Source: a virus
Virus record (IMG/VR): IMGVR_UViG_3300040801_005525
Span: 1-64,000 of that record
Reading direction: 5' to 3' (one strand)
Length of the DNA: 64,000 nucleotides
Shown here in pieces: positions 1 to 6,530 of the stretch. Made by a program: the position numbers and the translations under genes. The notes beneath the pieces are model-generated. The model saw only the letters and a list, made by a program, of their open reading frames with translations, was not told the DNA's origin and did no database searches. Position 1 is the first letter of the stretch. Each line of letters starts with the position of its first letter.

Positions 1-225
1 CTCGGTCTGGACAGGCTCGATCGGCGCATCCTCGATCAAGGCCTGGGTGAGCCCGAGCCCGCTTCGCTCCTGGAGGCCCAGGTAGAAGGAGGCATGGCCC
101 TGGCTGTCGAGGTCGACGACGAGGAGGCGCTGGTCAGGCCAGATGTCTGCGAGGCCCACGGCGACGTGCACGGCGGTCGTGGTCTTCCCCACGCCCCCTT
201 TCTCTGCTGCGACGGCGATGATCAT
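1..225 (-). CDS. parA: ParA-type partition ATPase, N-terminal part (cut by window edge)
   Basis: The first 75 codons are visible; the rest lies left of the window. The start is the ATG at 225, giving MIIAVAAEKGGVGKTTTA. This holds the deviant Walker A motif KGGVGKTT of ParA/MinD ATPases near residues 9-16, followed by the A' motif VVDLDSQG. ParA proteins use ATP-dependent DNA binding to segregate low-copy plasmids or chromosomes, normally with a ParB-type partner and parS sites, which would be expected further left. It is the last visible gene of a minus-strand set with an XRE repressor and two membrane proteins, starting 8 nt after the stop at 233. In a phage genome this suggests plasmid-like prophage maintenance, although orphan ParA-like proteins also occur in phages. 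Family call is secure; role is inferred. Confidence 0.85.
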   Translation of the reverse strand, partial: MIIAVAAEKGGVGKTTTAVHVAVGLADIWPDQRLLVVDLDSQGHASFYLGLQERSGLGLTQALIEDAPIEPVQTE

Positions 226-232
226 GGTTCAC

Positions 233-835
233 TTATCCTTGTGGTGAAAGGTCTCGGAAGACGAAGAAGGGAAGGAGCACTCCTGCCGCGGTGACGAGCG
301 CCCCTGACACGACGATCGAGGGCTCCTTGAGCTTGATTCCTGTGGCGACGAGCCCACCTCCCATGCTGCCTGCAACAAGACCTGTGGCCATGGATACGGG
401 GCGCGCATCCTTGTTGTCCCCCACCGCCAGGGCACCACCGAGTAGACCGAGTGCGGCGAGCCCGAAGACCGCGCCGGCCGTCTCGCTCGAGCTCGAAGAC
501 TCCTCCTCTTCAAACTTTGGGGCCTGATTCTGGCGCAACCCTGCGACCTCGGCCTCGAGGCTTGCGATACGCCCCGTCATCACGACGAGCTCTGGAGTAG
601 GAGGTGCGGCGGCCTCGCCCACCTGGCTGACCTCGGGCTCGATGGGGGCGGATGGTCGCTCGCTGATGGCCTTCGAGATCGTGCGCGCGTTCGCAGTGAT
701 CATGTAGGCGAGCGGCACGGCCTCCTTCTGCGTGATACGCTCACGCGCAGATTGGGCCCACGCTGGGGAGCTCGTGCACACGGTGATGAGCATCGCCATG
801 CAGAGCGCGCGTCTCAGTGTGGTCAGTAGTTGCAT
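233..835 (-). CDS. Exported/membrane protein with coiled coil, unknown function
   Basis: A 200-residue protein. Residues 1-28 look like a Sec signal peptide ending in PAWAQSA. A short coiled-coil stretch (ASLEAEVAGLRQNQ) lies near residue 95, followed by an acidic/serine run (EEEESSSSSE). Two or three Ala/Gly-rich hydrophobic segments occupy the C-terminal half, suggesting a membrane anchor. It overlaps the end of the upstream membrane-protein gene by 13 nt and precedes parA, so the three are probably cotranscribed. Family not recognised. Carriage in the immunity/partition side of the phage suggests a role in the lysogenic state, such as envelope modification or superinfection exclusion, but that is only inference. 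Confidence 0.6.
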   Translation of the reverse strand: MQLLTTLRRALCMAMLITVCTSSPAWAQSARERITQKEAVPLAYMITANARTISKAISERPSAPIEPEVSQVGEAAAPPTPELVVMTGRIASLEAEVAGLRQNQAPKFEEEESSSSSETAGAVFGLAALGLLGGALAVGDNKDARPVSMATGLVAGSMGGGLVATGIKLKEPSIVVSGALVTAAGVLLPFFVFRDLSPQG

Positions 836-1392
836 GATCCCATCCTCTTTTGCGTCACGTCCATGGTGCGCAGCTCACGCGCTGAGTCATTGCCACACAG
901 GCGCCCCTCGTCCATCCCGGTCATCTTGCCCCCCACGAACTCACCAATGTAGTGCGCGCATGCGGTATCATGGTCCCAGATCAAAAACTCGATGCCGCCC
1001 TTTTTGCAGGCATAGAAGGGTGCCCCCATGGCCTTGATCGCGCTCTCCTTCGAGATGCCCACGAACATCGCCATGCGAGGATCGGGACGCGAGGCGAGCT
1101 CTCCGTCTCTCTTGTGTTTCTCGCGCAGCATCGTGTTCGTGTGTTCAAGCTTCTGCGCGTCGAGCTCGCGTTGAAACGCGAGCCCTTTGCGAGCGTGTTC
1201 GGCGCGTTCATTGAGCGCCGCCGCGCGCCTTGCTCCTGCCCCATCATCTCTTTTGGCCATGGCCAACGCGAGAGGCACCATGAGCAGCCCGACAAGACCA
1301 AGCGCCCCAAACACATACAGGGTGATGCGCTGGTTCTTCTTCTTGCGGCCCTCGGGGGAGAGTTGGCCGTGCATATAGGGTTCATGTGACAT
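823..1392 (-). CDS. Single-span membrane protein with BamE-like C-terminal pattern
   Basis: About 189 residues from the ATG at 1392 (MSHEPYMHGQLSPEG); an upstream in-frame start at 1437 is possible but lacks a good ribosome site. A basic stretch (GRKKKNQR) precedes one transmembrane helix (LYVFGALGLVGLLMVPLALAMA). A charged, probably helical region follows, then a C-terminal domain containing GISKESAIKAMGAPFYA. The G-x-S-x-x-x-(A/V)-x-x-x-(L/M)-G-x-P pattern resembles SmpA/BamE-like small domains, but this is a weak match. Four Cys in the C-terminal domain would fit a periplasmic fold. It sits between the repressor gene and the signal-peptide protein at 233-835. Function unknown. Confidence 0.6.
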   Translation of the reverse strand: MSHEPYMHGQLSPEGRKKKNQRITLYVFGALGLVGLLMVPLALAMAKRDDGAGARRAAALNERAEHARKGLAFQRELDAQKLEHTNTMLREKHKRDGELASRPDPRMAMFVGISKESAIKAMGAPFYACKKGGIEFLIWDHDTACAHYIGEFVGGKMTGMDEGRLCGNDSARELRTMDVTQKRMGSCNY

Positions 1393-1474
1393 GAGACAAA
1401 GGTGTCCTGCACAACCAGAGCTTGTTGCCTTGAGCAAGCCCTCGCGTTAAAATAATCAAAGTGTAATGAAGAGG

Positions 1475-1723
1475 TTAGGAGTTTGCGACGCGCTCGGAGA
1501 TGTGCTGACCGTTTCGATACCACTCGAGCAGGGTCTCAGGCGTCAAGTTCAGCTTCTCGATGAACTCGAGCACAGTCTGCTCTGGCGCATATCCCGAACG
1601 CTCCATGTTCGAAATGCTGACCCGGGAGCACCCCACGCGCTTGCTGAAGGCGTCCTGGTTCAAACCCAGGAAACCTCGCAGGGCGATGAGCGCCTGAATC
1701 AACTCTCTGTTTGTGTCACTCAT
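1475..1723 (-). CDS. XRE-family helix-turn-helix repressor
   Basis: An 82-residue protein that is almost entirely a Cro/CI-type HTH domain: LRGFLGLNQDAFSKRVG then CSRVSISNMERSG, with the usual Ser/Ile contacts in the recognition helix. There is no C-terminal dimerisation or RecA-cleavage domain. The ribosome site is AGGAAG, 5 nt before the ATG. It is divergent from the 20-kb early operon, separated by a 365-bp control region with two opposing promoters, the standard position of a phage master repressor or Cro. It probably binds palindromes in 1769-1988 and sets early-gene expression. Whether it is the lysogenic repressor or a Cro-type antagonist cannot be told from sequence alone. Confidence 0.85.
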   Translation of the reverse strand: MSDTNRELIQALIALRGFLGLNQDAFSKRVGCSRVSISNMERSGYAPEQTVLEFIEKLNLTPETLLEWYRNGQHISERVANS

Positions 1724-1768
1724 GCTCTTCCTTGATGAACCGACATGGCTCTCGTGTACGTGGGATGA

Positions 1769-1797
1769 ATAGTAAAATCGTCACGACAAAATGACAA
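1769..1797 (-). promoter_or_regulatory. Probable sigma70 promoter for the repressor gene
   Basis: On the minus strand, TTGTCA (1797-1792), a 17-bp spacer and TACTAT (1774-1769) precede the repressor gene by about 45 nt. Just upstream lies a near-perfect inverted repeat, TGTCAAAAC (1805-1813) and GTTTTCACA (1819-1827), with one mismatch, which would suit autoregulation by a dimeric HTH protein. Confidence 0.5.
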
Positions 1798-1804
1798 CAC
1801 ACTC

Positions 1805-1827
1805 TGTCAAAACAAGCTGTTTTCACA
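1805..1827. promoter_or_regulatory. Inverted repeat, candidate repressor operator
   Basis: TGTCAAAAC (1805-1813) and GTTTTCACA (1819-1827) form a 9-bp inverted repeat with one mismatch around AAGCT. It lies directly upstream of the -35 box of the repressor promoter and in the middle of the divergent control region. Binding by the XRE protein is inferred from position only. Confidence 0.45.
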
Positions 1828-1883
1828 ATATTACGACACCATAGGTCTGAACGCATGTTCAATCGATCCATACATTCGATCGT

Positions 1884-1893
1884 CATGAGATCG
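1884..1893. promoter_or_regulatory. CATGAGATCG site in the divergent region (shared with 18149-18158)
   Basis: The 10-mer CATGAGATCG lies in a stretch rich in GATC palindromes (ATCGATC, CGATCG). The same 10-mer occurs in the only other sizeable control region inside the early operon, upstream of the dCTP deaminase gene. CGATCGTCA also occurs twice here, at about 1877-1885 and 1915-1923. This is a candidate operator for a phage regulator; no protein is assigned. Confidence 0.35.
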
Positions 1894-1960
1894 ATCATAG
1901 GGATCCAGTGATGCGATCGTCAATTCAAAGTGTTAAATCATATTGTTTTTACAAAATGTA

Positions 1961-1988
1961 TTGACAGGATGTGGAAGGGCTCTAGAAT
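1961..1988 (+). promoter_or_regulatory. Early promoter
   Basis: A perfect -35 box TTGACA (1961-1966), a 16-bp spacer and TAGAAT (1983-1988) point rightward into the 20-kb early operon, about 100 nt before the first start at 2089. Just upstream is TTGTTTTTACAA, an inverted repeat (TTGT/ACAA) that could be an operator. This is the strongest promoter-like sequence in the control region. Confidence 0.7.
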
Positions 1989-2088
1989 TTGAAGAGTCGA
2001 AGCAAGACACCACCTCTGTATCGATTCCCCACAAGATCACTCTGAAGCTCACGACGAGCCTCCTCACCCACCGGCCGGAGAAGAAGCC

Positions 2089-2541
2089 ATGCACACCCAA
2101 CTCTCAGAAGCGTACGTCTTTCACATCAACTGTCTGCGCAACATGCACTCCACCCATCCTCGCTTCAGGGAGCGCCTCCTGTCTGGCGCGCTCGGGAGCG
2201 TCATGGCGCTCGAGCACAGCGAGCAGCAGCGCGACATCGACGACCTGATCATGACCTGCCTGCTCGCCGTGGACGCCTACCAGGAGCTCGCCGATGACGT
2301 GAGCGCGATGAAGGCCGAGTGCCGAAAGCGCATGAGAGGCAACGAGGTCGTGGACATCAATCGGGCAGGGCGCGAGCTGGCCGCGTTCGATGAGCAGCTC
2401 ACGCTCGTGCTCACCCAGCGCGACAGGGTGCACGAGCTCTTCAGGAAGCTTGAGGAGATCATCAGGCGTACCCAACCCTCACTCCCTGGCATGACCGTCC
2501 AGGGTGGCCAGTTCGTCGAGCTCTCCCCGCGCCCGGCCTGA
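2089..2541 (+). CDS. First gene of the early operon, unknown function
   Basis: A 150-residue protein with ribosome site GGAG upstream of ATG 2089. It is largely alpha-helical by appearance, with a central charged region (ADDVSAMKAECRKRM) and a C-terminal helical stretch ending in a polar tail. No domain is recognised. It is the first gene read from the early promoter at 1961-1988, a position where phages often carry host-takeover or anti-repressor proteins, so it would be made first and strongly. Nothing in the sequence gives a specific function. Confidence 0.7.
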   Translation: MHTQLSEAYVFHINCLRNMHSTHPRFRERLLSGALGSVMALEHSEQQRDIDDLIMTCLLAVDAYQELADDVSAMKAECRKRMRGNEVVDINRAGRELAAFDEQLTLVLTQRDRVHELFRKLEEIIRRTQPSLPGMTVQGGQFVELSPRPA

Positions 2542-2594
2542 TTGCTTCTTCCCAGGACGTTCTCCCATCCCCCCTTACTCGAGGACACCACACC

Positions 2595-3041
2595 ATGACC
2601 AAGCACTTGACCGCCCTGCACACGCACTTCCACGTGTTCGCCGAGGACGACCTCGACCTGGTCGATGAGGTCTCCCCGCTCGAGCTTGGCGAGGTGCTCG
2701 CCCGACTCGCCACACAGGACACCCCGCTCACCCCTGAGCAGTCCGCACACCTTCGCGCCCAGGTGCCGCGTGAACTCGGTGAGGCCCATGACAGGGACTC
2801 GAGAGCCTGCATCTGGCGCATGGACGTGCAGGACGCCCACGGCAACCCCGCACACCTCACGATCCGCATCCCGCACGAGCAGGGCGCGCCAGTGACGCTC
2901 GGGTTCGTGCCGCCCGGGGAGGGCACATGGATCGACGAGCGCTTTAGCCAGGAGGTGCCGGGTGTGCTCGAGCCCACACGCGCCCATGACCCGACAGGCG
3001 GCAAGGCCATCGCCGCCAAACTCCTCGCTCAGCTCAAATAA
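2595..3041 (+). CDS. Early protein, unknown function
   Basis: A 148-residue acidic protein, rich in Glu, Asp, Leu and His in the N-terminal third (THFHVFAEDDLDLVDEVSP). The middle part is predicted beta-rich (CIWRMDVQDAHGNPAHLTIR). No family recognised. The start at 2595 follows a pyrimidine-rich leader (ctcgaggacaccacacc) with GAGGAC as the likely ribosome site. It belongs to the early operon, 53 nt after the previous stop. Confidence 0.65.
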   Translation: MTKHLTALHTHFHVFAEDDLDLVDEVSPLELGEVLARLATQDTPLTPEQSAHLRAQVPRELGEAHDRDSRACIWRMDVQDAHGNPAHLTIRIPHEQGAPVTLGFVPPGEGTWIDERFSQEVPGVLEPTRAHDPTGGKAIAAKLLAQLK

Positions 3042-3070
3042 ACTCTCCCTCTCCACACAGGACACTTCTC

Positions 3071-3394
3071 ATGCGCACACCACAAAGCCCAAGCTGTACG
3101 CCGTGCTCGTCATCCCTCTGCATCGACGACTTGAAGGCGGGTCGCATCACGCTCGAGGAGGGCGCGCTCATCAGCGAGGTGGGGCGCACGCCCTTCGATG
3201 ACCAGGACGTGGTGCAGTGGGGGGTGGGGAGGGTCTCTTCTTTGATCCTCGAAGGGGAGGACTACTCGGAGGATGGGAGCCCGTGCGTGGTGATCGTCGT
3301 GCACGTGACGCAGAGCGATTCCCCTGAGGATACGAGGTATTGGCTCTTCCCTACAGGTACACACGTTCACCTCATTAATAATTCGGGTTTTTGA
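3071..3394 (+). CDS. Early protein with an in-frame G-rich repeat, unknown function
   Basis: A 107-residue protein. The N-terminus has three closely spaced Cys (SCTPCSSSLC), then a helical segment (DDLKAGRITLEEGALI) and a C-terminal beta-rich part. The middle residues QWGVGRVSSL are encoded by copy 1 of the dispersed G-rich element at 3212-3243, so the element lies within the reading frame here. No family recognised. Ribosome site AGGAC, 9 nt before the ATG. Confidence 0.6.
   Translation: MRTPQSPSCTPCSSSLCIDDLKAGRITLEEGALISEVGRTPFDDQDVVQWGVGRVSSLILEGEDYSEDGSPCVVIVVHVTQSDSPEDTRYWLFPTGTHVHLINNSGF
3212..3243 (+). repeat. Dispersed G-rich/pyrimidine element, copy 1
   Basis: GTGCAG followed by G6-T-G4-A-G3 and then TCTCTTCTTT. 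The G-rich strand is sense inside the gene 3071-3394. It has at least three G-runs of three or more, so quadruplex formation is plausible. Confidence 0.7.
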
Positions 3395-3431
3395 GCAAAT
3401 CAGCTTGACCCCGGATCCCCACCATGATCGA

Positions 3432-3701
3432 ATGGATAAGGTCACCCAGATGACTCTGACGCCCTACACCAAGCGCACCCTCCGCCACGGTCACCTCGTG
3501 AGCACCGTGCAGCTCTCGCCCCGACGTTTCGAGACGCAGGTCTTTGCGCTCATCGACGGGGAGCCCGACTTCACGCACGTGTGCGAGGAGTGTGTGGGGC
3601 TCACGTTGACCGAGGCGCGACACCAACACGGCACGATCCTCTACCGCCTGAGGCGCGCACACGAGCAGGGCATCGCCCCCTATGGAGACAAGGCAGCATG
3701 A
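3432..3701 (+). CDS. Small early protein, unknown function
   Basis: About 89 residues from ATG 3432; a second in-frame ATG at 3450 (MTLTPYTKRTLRHG) is equally possible. It contains a CEEC pair near the middle (HVCEECVGLTLTEARHQHG) and is predicted to be mixed alpha/beta. It overlaps the next gene in an ATGA junction (3698-3701), implying translational coupling. No family recognised. Confidence 0.55.
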   Translation: MDKVTQMTLTPYTKRTLRHGHLVSTVQLSPRRFETQVFALIDGEPDFTHVCEECVGLTLTEARHQHGTILYRLRRAHEQGIAPYGDKAA

Positions 3702-4267
3702 CGACGCTCTACACACACGAAGATCGCGACGGCGATGAGGTCGAGCTCGAGCTTGATATGGGAGAGCTCTTCCTCCATGTGAACAGCAAGAGTGATGAAT
3801 TCACCACATCCGCCTTGATCGAGGATGAGGCACAAGCCCGTGGGCTCGCCAGCGCGCTCGGCGCCCACTTTGGCTACGAGGTGCTCTTTCGCCCCGTGAC
3901 GCACGACCCTGTGACCTTCACAGGAGAGGGAGACTCGATGCTCGTCTTCGAGCTGCTCGAGTCAGAGCACACCTTTGTGCTGTTGATTCGCGGGACTGGA
4001 AACACCTCCGGGCTCGATGCGCGTGCCGCGCACATGCTCAAGGGCTTCATCACCCACGTGTCATCTGGGCAGGTGTTCTCCCGCTTTGGCGTCATGCTCG
4101 ATGGGTTCGGTGGCACGAGCCTGCTCGAGCTCGAGGTGGATCACACGCACGTGACCCTGAAGCTTGGTGGCTCGAAGCCCGTCCAGGCGCACGTCTCTGA
4201 GCTCGACGAGCTCATCCCGCTCATCGAGCGCGGCCTGTTCGACCTCGCACACAAAGAAGAAAAATAG
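3698..4267 (+). CDS. Early acidic protein, unknown function
   Basis: A 189-residue protein coupled to the previous gene by ATGA. It is very acidic at the N-terminus (EDRDGDEVELELDMGELFLH), suggestive of beta strands. A similar beta-rich segment near the C-terminus (LLELEVDHTHVTLKLGG) suggests two related halves. The last codons and stop are formed by the tail of the dispersed G-rich element, copy 2 (4253-4287). No family recognised. Confidence 0.65.
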   Translation: MTTLYTHEDRDGDEVELELDMGELFLHVNSKSDEFTTSALIEDEAQARGLASALGAHFGYEVLFRPVTHDPVTFTGEGDSMLVFELLESEHTFVLLIRGTGNTSGLDARAAHMLKGFITHVSSGQVFSRFGVMLDGFGGTSLLELEVDHTHVTLKLGGSKPVQAHVSELDELIPLIERGLFDLAHKEEK

Positions 4268-4287
4268 ACCCCCACCCCCCTCTGCAC
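4253..4287 (-). repeat. Dispersed G-rich/pyrimidine element, copy 2
   Basis: Read on the minus strand: GTGCAG-A-G6-T-G5 then a T-rich tail. The C-rich strand is sense. It spans the stop codon of 3698-4267 and fills most of the gap to the next gene. Confidence 0.75.
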
Positions 4288-4308
4288 TCACCTGACGAGT
4301 TTGTCACC

Positions 4309-4872
4309 ATGGCCCGCTCACGCGATGACCTGAACCCCGCTGCACGACGCGCGCTCAAAGACCACCCTGGCTTGTTCGAGGGCGTGCTCCTCGGAGAGAG
4401 CCTCGACTCGATCGCGCGCCAGTACGACCTCGACGCGAGGATCACCTTGCGCGCCTACTTGCTCTACCGCGAGCAGCTCGTCGAGGAAGAACGCGCGAGG
4501 CTCGCCCTGGCGCTCATGCCCGAGACCGAAGAACAGGCCGCCGAGCGCCTCGCCCTGTTCAAGGGGCAGGGTGTGGCGCCGCAGCGCATGATGGATGAGA
4601 GGCGCCATCGCGAGCTCGAGGCGCGCCTTGGCGATGAAGCAGGTGAGAGACCCTGGGAGAGGTGGATGAGCCGACTCGCGCTCAGCACCATGCTCGAGAT
4701 CACCGCAGGGCAGCTCAATTATCGTTTCGCCAACTGGCCGCACTACCACAAGAGGCCCGCCACCCCCGAGGAGATGGAGGAGCACGGCGATGCGCTCGTG
4801 TGCCGCGTGATAGGGGGAGAGCCTCACAGTGCCAAATCGTACCAGAGACAACCCGTGCCACGACGCACATGA
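4309..4872 (+). CDS. HTH-containing early protein, unknown function
   Basis: A 187-residue protein. Residues about 20-55 (LLGESLDSIARQYDLDARIT) look like a sigma-region-4/HTH-type helix pair. A long charged helix follows (YREQLVEEERARLALALMP), then a C-terminal region with aromatic residues (NYRFANWPHYHKRP). It may bind DNA or act as a small regulator; no specific family is recognised. It lies immediately upstream of csrA, with stop and next start 15 nt apart. Confidence 0.6.
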   Translation: MARSRDDLNPAARRALKDHPGLFEGVLLGESLDSIARQYDLDARITLRAYLLYREQLVEEERARLALALMPETEEQAAERLALFKGQGVAPQRMMDERRHRELEARLGDEAGERPWERWMSRLALSTMLEITAGQLNYRFANWPHYHKRPATPEEMEEHGDALVCRVIGGEPHSAKSYQRQPVPRRT

Positions 4873-4886
4873 CAAGGAGGTCATTC

Positions 4887-5147
4887 ATGCTCACGCTCAC
4901 ACGAAAATCAGGCGAGGTCATCGTCATCACGCTCGAGGACGGGCGCCAGATCGAGGTGGTCGTCAAGGAGATCCGAAGAAACCAGGTCAGGCTCGGCATC
5001 GAAGCGCCACGCTCCTGCATGATCCACAGAGAGGAGCAGCTCGCCGAAGAGCCCGCTCCCCTCGAGCCTGTCCAAGTCGAGGAGCTCGACGAGCAAGAAG
5101 AGCTCCCCTACGAGCCATGCCGCGTGCTCTCGAGGGGGCGCCGATGA
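4887..5147 (+). CDS. csrA: CsrA/RsmA-family RNA-binding regulator
   Basis: The first 50 or so residues match CsrA closely: MLTLTRKSGEVIVIT, then EVVVKEIRRNQVRLGIEAP, then a final IHREE. The N-terminal MLxLTRK strand and the conserved RLGIxAP and HREE segments carry the RNA-binding residues known in CsrA (Arg near the N-terminus and Arg in HRE). CsrA dimers bind ANGGA motifs at ribosome sites and change translation or mRNA stability. The protein is 86 residues, longer than the usual 55-70, with an acidic C-terminal tail. The ribosome site AAGGAGG (4874-4880) is strong and decides the start. An early-expressed phage CsrA could redirect host mRNA use or govern phage messages. Confidence 0.92.
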   Translation: MLTLTRKSGEVIVITLEDGRQIEVVVKEIRRNQVRLGIEAPRSCMIHREEQLAEEPAPLEPVQVEELDEQEELPYEPCRVLSRGRR

Positions 5148-5257
5148 GTGCCGAACACTGTGCGCTGCGCGCCGCCAATGAGGTGTTCGAGCCGAGCTGG
5201 ACCGAGCGCCTGATGGCGCTGTGGCGACGCCTTTGTCGCAAGGAGGATGTGCTGTGA
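5144..5257 (+). CDS. Very small early protein (37 residues)
   Basis: An ORF coupled on both sides: it starts in an ATGA overlap with csrA and its stop TGA overlaps the ATG of the next gene at 5257. The peptide begins MSAEHCALRAANEVF and has a hydrophobic/basic middle (ERLMALWRRLCRK) that could be an amphipathic helix. Its two-sided overlap is the main reason to accept it. No function assigned. Confidence 0.5.
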   Translation: MSAEHCALRAANEVFEPSWTERLMALWRRLCRKEDVL

Positions 5258-5919
5258 TGAGCTGTGATCTGACTCGACTCGACGACTATCACCACCTGGT
5301 CGTGCTCCCGGAGCGCCAGGGCGTGGTCATGATGCACTCCTCTCGCGAGCCTGACATTCTGGTGTGCTGCCATGAAGACGACCTTATCAGGGTGACCTCT
5401 CAGGTTGCATCGGGAGGTGTCGTGCTCGAGGGCGAGTCGTCAGACTTCATCGCCCGCATCAAGGCAGCTGGTGAGCTTGGCCGCCACAGCAGGAAGGGCG
5501 AGGCGAGCTACGAGGCTGCCGTCTCATGGAACAAGGCGCCCGCGCTGTGCTGGGACAGCGTGGAGACCGGCGATGACCTGAAGATGATGGCGCGTCAGGC
5601 TCGAGAAGAGCTCTGTCATGAGCGCCGCAAGCCCGAACGCTTGAGAAACCTCGAGAGAGAGGAAGAGCTCAGGATCGACGCGCTCCACTGCCTTCAGCTC
5701 GCCGAGGAGTTCAACAGGAATGAGCCCTGGGACGAGCAGGAGTTCTTCTTCGACCGGGTCAAGCACCTGTATGGCGTCGAGGAGCTGCCCGAGCGCTTTG
5801 CCGAGGTGGGGGTCCATCGCACCGAGCATTGCACCTGGATCCTCAGGGTGCTCCAGCGCACAGCTCACCTGATCAAGCTCCATGAGCACTACCAGCAACG
5901 AGCGACTCGCTATGCATGA
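5257..5919 (+). CDS. Early protein, unknown function
   Basis: A 220-residue protein starting at ATG 5257 inside the previous stop, with AGGAGG at 5241-5246. The N-terminal half is beta-rich (YHHLVVLPERQGVVMMH). The C-terminal half is strongly helical and charged (MARQAREELCHERRKPER). No known domain recognised. Its position directly after csrA and the 37-residue peptide suggests coexpression. Confidence 0.65.
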   Translation: MSCDLTRLDDYHHLVVLPERQGVVMMHSSREPDILVCCHEDDLIRVTSQVASGGVVLEGESSDFIARIKAAGELGRHSRKGEASYEAAVSWNKAPALCWDSVETGDDLKMMARQAREELCHERRKPERLRNLEREEELRIDALHCLQLAEEFNRNEPWDEQEFFFDRVKHLYGVEELPERFAEVGVHRTEHCTWILRVLQRTAHLIKLHEHYQQRATRYA

Positions 5920-6124
5920 CACCGCACGACTTGTGCAGATCCGCCTGCGCCATGATGAGCTCGCGCTCACCTTGAAGCGTCTCGCTGACCGATACGGGTG
6001 CCGCCCGAGCAGGACACAGCGCGTCTTCGATGAGGTGTGGAGCTGGGGGCGCCAGGCGCACGAGGACTACACACAGAGCGCGCAGCATGCGCACGAACTT
6101 GGAGACGAAGACACATGGGAATGA
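5912..6124 (+). CDS. Small helical early protein
   Basis: About 70 residues from ATG 5912 (MHDTARLVQIRLRHDELAL); an upstream in-frame ATG at 5882 would add 10 residues and a longer overlap. It appears mostly helical, with an HTH-like central segment (LKRLADRYGCRPSRTQRVFD) that might bind DNA. It overlaps the next gene in ATGA. No family recognised. Confidence 0.55.
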   Translation: MHDTARLVQIRLRHDELALTLKRLADRYGCRPSRTQRVFDEVWSWGRQAHEDYTQSAQHAHELGDEDTWE

Positions 6125-6330
6125 GGATCATCTACCATGACGTGCCTGGCCCTGAGGCCTTCGAGGAGATGCACGAGGTGCTCGACACCATGCACACGCG
6201 CTACCCCAGGGAGCGCCGCAGGCCTGGATTCGCGGGTGCGGTGGCGTTCGCGGGAGGGACGTGGAAGTGGCTTGCTTACTACACGAAGACGGCGCTGGTG
6301 ATCCGGTGTGAGGGGGAGGTGCAGACGTGA
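6121..6330 (+). CDS. Small early protein, unknown function
   Basis: A 69-residue protein, MRIIYHDVPGPEAFEEM at the N-terminus, then a basic middle (RYPRERRRPG) and a C-terminal strand-rich end. It is coupled to its neighbours by 4-nt overlaps on both sides. No family recognised. Confidence 0.55.
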   Translation: MRIIYHDVPGPEAFEEMHEVLDTMHTRYPRERRRPGFAGAVAFAGGTWKWLAYYTKTALVIRCEGEVQT

Positions 6331-6530
6331 GACGCGCGATCCTCCTCTTCGCCCTGTGTGCCCTCCTCGGGACGGCCATGCTCCTCGTGGGCTGGCTCGT
6401 GACCGTGCCGGACCCTTTTGACCCTGCCCAGATGAAGCGTGAGTGGTTCCTGATGGGGGCTGCGATGTGGGGGATGGGGGGATTTCATCTTTTGACTGAA
6501 TGGATTCTGGAGAAAACCCATGTCGAGTGA
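6327..6530 (+). CDS. Two-span small membrane protein
   Basis: A 67-residue protein starting with GTG in a GTGA overlap. It has two hydrophobic helices (AILLFALCALLGTAMLLVGW near residues 4-23 and FLMGAAMWGMGGFHLL near 42-57) joined by a short polar loop. An early-operon inner-membrane protein of this size could be a superinfection-exclusion or host-physiology factor, but this is not shown. The second helix is encoded by a G-rich stretch (6471-6482) that may be a decayed copy of the dispersed element. Confidence 0.55.
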   Translation: MRRAILLFALCALLGTAMLLVGWLVTVPDPFDPAQMKREWFLMGAAMWGMGGFHLLTEWILEKTHVE

